Positions 63,207 through 64,000 of a DNA stretch of 64,000 nt are shown here, in pieces. The number at the start of each line of letters is the position of its first letter. Position 1 is the stretch's first letter. Made by a program: the position numbers and the translations under genes. The notes under the pieces are model-generated. The model saw nothing but the letters and a program-made list of their open reading frames with translations. It searched no databases and was not told the DNA's origin. The DNA is taken from NCBI GenBank assembly GCA_017539105.1, contig JAFYHQ010000014.1:62001-126000 (forward strand). The letters are read 5' to 3'. This stretch comes from Erysipelotrichaceae bacterium (lineage in GTDB: Bacteria > Bacillota_I > Bacilli_A > Erysipelotrichales > Erysipelotrichaceae).

Positions 63207-64000
63207 ACTTGTTTGCCTCGATAATCGAATTCAGGATATCGACATCCCGGATCGGGTTGCCATCATAAAGGTTCTTCATGACCAGTTTCTGATTACGGTC
63301 GATATCTTCGGTAACGACCTGGTTCAGCTGGCCGATATTCATTTCCGCCGTGACTACGGCTTTACATACGAGATTGATTTGAGAGAAATCATGATGCGGG
63401 AACGGCCACATCGTGATCGGACGGAACAGTCCTGCCTTGATTCCCATATCCCGGGCTCTGCGGACTGCCGTCTTGGCGCTGCGTGAAGTGATGCCTACCG
63501 ATACCACGATGATATCCGCATCCTCCAGCATATAGCTTTCATACTTCTTGATATGCGCATCATATTCGTCATCGATCTTTGCCATCAGGTGGCCTAAAGT
63601 GATCTGCAGGCCGGTAAGATCCTGATTGCTGATCGGGAAACCGGTCTCATCATGAGTCAGTCCGGAAAAATGCAGATGATAGCCCTGACCGAATGGTGCC
63701 AATGGCTGAACCTTGCTATCCGTATAACGGAAAGGCAGATAGTCTTTCTTGGAACCTTCCGGTAAAGGCCGATCGATCACGTTGATCTCATCAAGAAAAG
63801 GCACATAGATCTTTTCCGACATATGAGCCAGAATCGCATCGTAAAGCAGGATCACCGGCTGACGGTATTTCTCGCTCAGATTGAATGCCCGTATTGTTTC
63901 TGTATAGATCTCTTCCACGGAATTGGGCATGATGACCAGATTCGGATGATCGCCATGGGTTCCCCATTTCGTCTGCATGATATCGGCCTGCGCAGGCAAC
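63196..64000 (-). CDS. korA: 2-oxoacid:ferredoxin oxidoreductase alpha subunit (5' end cut)
   Basis: Only the C-terminal 267 residues are in the window. QTKWGTHGDHPNLVIMPNSV and NLSEKYRQPVILLYDAILAH are the conserved middle of the alpha subunit, followed by the C-terminal domain (VSVGITSRSAKTAVRRARDM, PFPHHDFSQINLVCKAVVTA). A ferredoxin-like delta gene may lie beyond the window edge. Converts 2-oxoacid and CoA to acyl-CoA with reduced ferredoxin. Confidence 0.92.
   Translation of the reverse strand, partial: LPAQADIMQTKWGTHGDHPNLVIMPNSVEEIYTETIRAFNLSEKYRQPVILLYDAILAHMSEKIYVPFLDEINVIDRPLPEGSKKDYLPFRYTDSKVQPLAPFGQGYHLHFSGLTHDETGFPISNQDLTGLQITLGHLMAKIDDEYDAHIKKYESYMLEDADIIVVSVGITSRSAKTAVRRARDMGIKAGLFRPITMWPFPHHDFSQINLVCKAVVTAEMNIGQLNQVVTEDIDRNQKLVMKNLYDGNPIRDVDILNSIIEANKYEQ

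Overview
The window looks like chromosome of a low-to-mid G+C Firmicute, most likely near the Erysipelotrichia. This is inferred from gene content: split glycine dehydrogenase, DUF951 and DUF1146 proteins, CBS/DRTGG family II pyrophosphatase, PlsY and ECF sigma/DUF4349. Genes are dense, mostly on the minus strand in tight operons with ATGA or TAATG overlaps. TGA is plainly a stop codon in the chromosomal genes.

Bases 1-4364 are the right end of an integrated mobile element: an AT-rich minus-strand operon plus a plus-strand tyrosine integrase, next to the 3' end of a tRNA-Thr gene. Four element genes (202-678, 662-886, 1004-1495, 1461-1682) make complete proteins only if TGA is read as tryptophan. 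There are six in-frame TGA codons and no in-frame TAA or TAG. All seven minus-strand element genes end in TAA or TAG. I read this as a recoded (TGA to Trp) phage- or plasmid-like element in a standard-code genome; it is the strongest unusual signal here.

Regions from left to right. 4365-9907: an arginine cluster (tRNA-Thr, tRNA-Val, argS, arcABC deiminase operon, tRNA-Arg). 10006-11931: hydrolase, acetyltransferase and a cysteine-rich unknown. 12010-19186: a complete glycine cleavage operon (gcvT, gcvH, gcvPA, gcvPB, lplA, lpdA) followed by plsY. 19380-31584: housekeeping and envelope genes (DUF885 lipoprotein, PcrA helicase, Ttd14-like protein, Nudix, methyltransferase, pseudouridine synthase, thioredoxin-like lipoprotein, patatin, EamA transporter). 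31577-44740: amino-sugar genes (two nagA paralogues), pyrophosphatase, TsaC, MATE, SIS, CutC, ECF sigma with DUF4349 partner. 44804-50093: glycolysis (eno, tpiA, pgk, gpmA). 50149-57617: surE, dtd, potABCD, trxA, nagB. 57618-59760: small hydrophobic peptide locus, rhomboid protease, CHAP protein and XRE regulator. 59788-64000: sucD, sucC, korC, korB, korA (cut by the window end).

Together the genes suggest an anaerobe that makes ATP from amino acids as well as glycolysis: arginine via carbamate kinase, 2-oxoglutarate via ferredoxin oxidoreductase and succinyl-CoA synthetase, and glycine via the cleavage system.

Two further signals stand out. At least ten start codons lie exactly six bases after a TANAAT -10 box, which predicts leaderless mRNAs. 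A 32-bp motif occurs three times, before two small hydrophobic ORFs and before the XRE gene.
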